DNA from: Sphingomonas pokkalii
Lineage (GTDB): Bacteria; Pseudomonadota; Alphaproteobacteria; Sphingomonadales; Sphingomonadaceae
Length of the DNA: 64,000 bases
Direction of reading: 5' to 3'
NCBI RefSeq assembly: GCF_003096275.1
Contig: NZ_QENQ01000001.1
Coordinates: 2,476,731 to 2,540,730 of the forward strand
The notes under the pieces are model-generated. The model was not told where the DNA came from, searched no databases, and saw nothing but the letters and a program-made list of their open reading frames with translations. The translations under genes were made by a program, and so were the position numbers. Shown in pieces: positions 63,402 through 64,000 of this stretch; the stretch's first letter is position 1; each line of letters starts with the position of its first letter.

Positions 63402-64000
63402 TCCGCCGCTTGGGGCGTCGCGGCGTTCGCGGCTTCGATCTCGGCGGCCTTGGCCTCGACGAGCTTGACGATGTGATCGAGCATGTCGGCATCCTCGACC
63501 GTATGGTCGGTCAGGCCCGACAGATAGACCATGTGCTTGCCGTTGCCGCCGCCGGTGAGGCCGATATCGGTCTCGCGCGCCTCGCCGGGGCCGTTGACGA
63601 CGCAGCCGAGCACCGAGAGCGACAGCGGCGTGCGGATGTGCTGGAGCCGTTCTTCCAGCGCCTGCACGGTGCGGATCACGTCGAAGCCCTGCCGCGCGCA
63701 GCTGGGGCAGGAGACGACGCGCACGCCGCGATTACGGATGCCGAGCGCCTTGAGGATCTCGAAGCCGACGCGCACTTCCTCCTCGGGCTCGGCCGAGAGG
63801 CTGACGCGGATCGTATCGCCGATGCCGAACCACAAGAGCGAGCCGATGCCGATCGCCGACTTGACCGTGCCGCCGACGAACCCGCCCGCTTCGGTGATGC
63901 CCAGGTGCAGCGGGCAATCGACCGCGTCGGCCAGCTGCTGATAGGCGGCGACCGCGAGGAACACGTCGCTCGCCTTCACCGCCACCTTGAATTCGTGGAA
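63398..64000 (-). CDS. ispG: 4-hydroxy-3-methylbut-2-enyl diphosphate synthase (5' end beyond window)
   Basis: Iron-sulfur enzyme of the MEP isoprenoid pathway. Only the C-terminal 200 residues are inside the window; the reading frame continues past base 64000 with [25 protein letters not shown] and [16 protein letters not shown] are conserved. The [4Fe-4S] cysteines are in [10 protein letters not shown] (first two) and in [13 protein letters not shown] short Ala/Glu-rich tail follows the family end. It is followed, with a four-base overlap, by a small membrane protein. Confidence 0.96.
   Translation of the reverse strand, partial: FHEFKVAVKASDVFLAVAAYQQLADAVDCPLHLGITEAGGFVGGTVKSAIGIGSLLWFGIGDTIRVSLSAEPEEEVRVGFEILKALGIRNRGVRVVSCPSCARQGFDVIRTVQALEERLQHIRTPLSLSVLGCVVNGPGEARETDIGLTGGGNGKHMVYLSGLTDHTVEDADMLDHIVKLVEAKAAEIEAANAATPQAAE

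Noticed and set aside
1-64000. CRISPR array, IS element, integrase or prophage
   Set aside because: No regularly spaced identical repeats, transposase, integrase or phage structural gene was found. The palindromes seen are single intergenic elements.

Overview
The window is high-GC chromosomal DNA of an alphaproteobacterium, most likely a sphingomonad (Sphingomonas or a close relative). The signs are a UrcA-family protein, two TonB-dependent receptors, a ctaCD/ctaB/ctaG/ctaE/SURF1 oxidase locus of alphaproteobacterial type, frequent GTG/TTG starts, many 4-bp ATGA/GTGA gene overlaps, and short G/C-rich palindromic repeats between genes. This assignment is an inference from gene content; no rRNA or tRNA gene was seen.

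Layout. 1-6.3 kb: end of ruvA, a small membrane protein, a PduO-type cobalamin adenosyltransferase, the ergothioneine pair egtB-egtD, a threonine aldolase and a DMT transporter. 6.2-14.8 kb: an operon of two paralogous secreted M28 peptidases and an epimerase-like protein, divergent from aminopeptidase N, then a Tat-exported PhoD phosphatase. 15-20.5 kb: an envelope-glycan-like cluster with a GT39-type membrane glycosyltransferase, two GT4 enzymes, a DUF2141 protein and an unassigned polytopic membrane protein. 20.5-27.1 kb: a long minus-strand series pyrE-pdxJ-acpS-lepB-AI-2E-type permease-maiA-TonB receptor. 27.2-39.8 kb: the aa3 cytochrome oxidase locus (ctaC, ctaD, ctaB, small protein, ctaG, ctaE, DUF983, SURF1). 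It is interrupted by a Fur-box-linked siderophore receptor and a small protein, and it is followed by trhO (opposite strand), thrC and an rRNA-methyltransferase-like gene.

39.8-49.5 kb is the most accessory-looking part: a UrcA protein with an internal repeat, an unassigned secreted protein, a PadR-membrane protein pair, a HAD phosphatase, zinc-free-type L36, a DUF4136 lipoprotein, an M14 carboxypeptidase coupled to a frameshifted GNAT gene, a RES-type toxin-antitoxin pair with an unusually long antitoxin, a terminase-small-subunit-like DNA-binding protein, and a BigR/SqrR-like persulfide-sensor operon with a rhodanese. 49.5-64 kb: typA, a DUF3237 protein, telA with an XpaC-like partner, an M61 peptidase, inorganic pyrophosphatase, a DUF1345 protein, a PHP metallohydrolase, a GH31 glycosidase, a tightly packed DMT-GNAT-SMR-TfoX operon, and the end of ispG with a small membrane protein.

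No CRISPR array, prophage, IS element or integrase was found. The best leads for new biology are the RES module with its long antitoxin, the two-cysteine ArsR/rhodanese/CMD locus with a clear operator, the glycosyltransferase/membrane protein/DUF2141 operon, and the receptor inserted in the oxidase locus. None of these is proven new from sequence alone.
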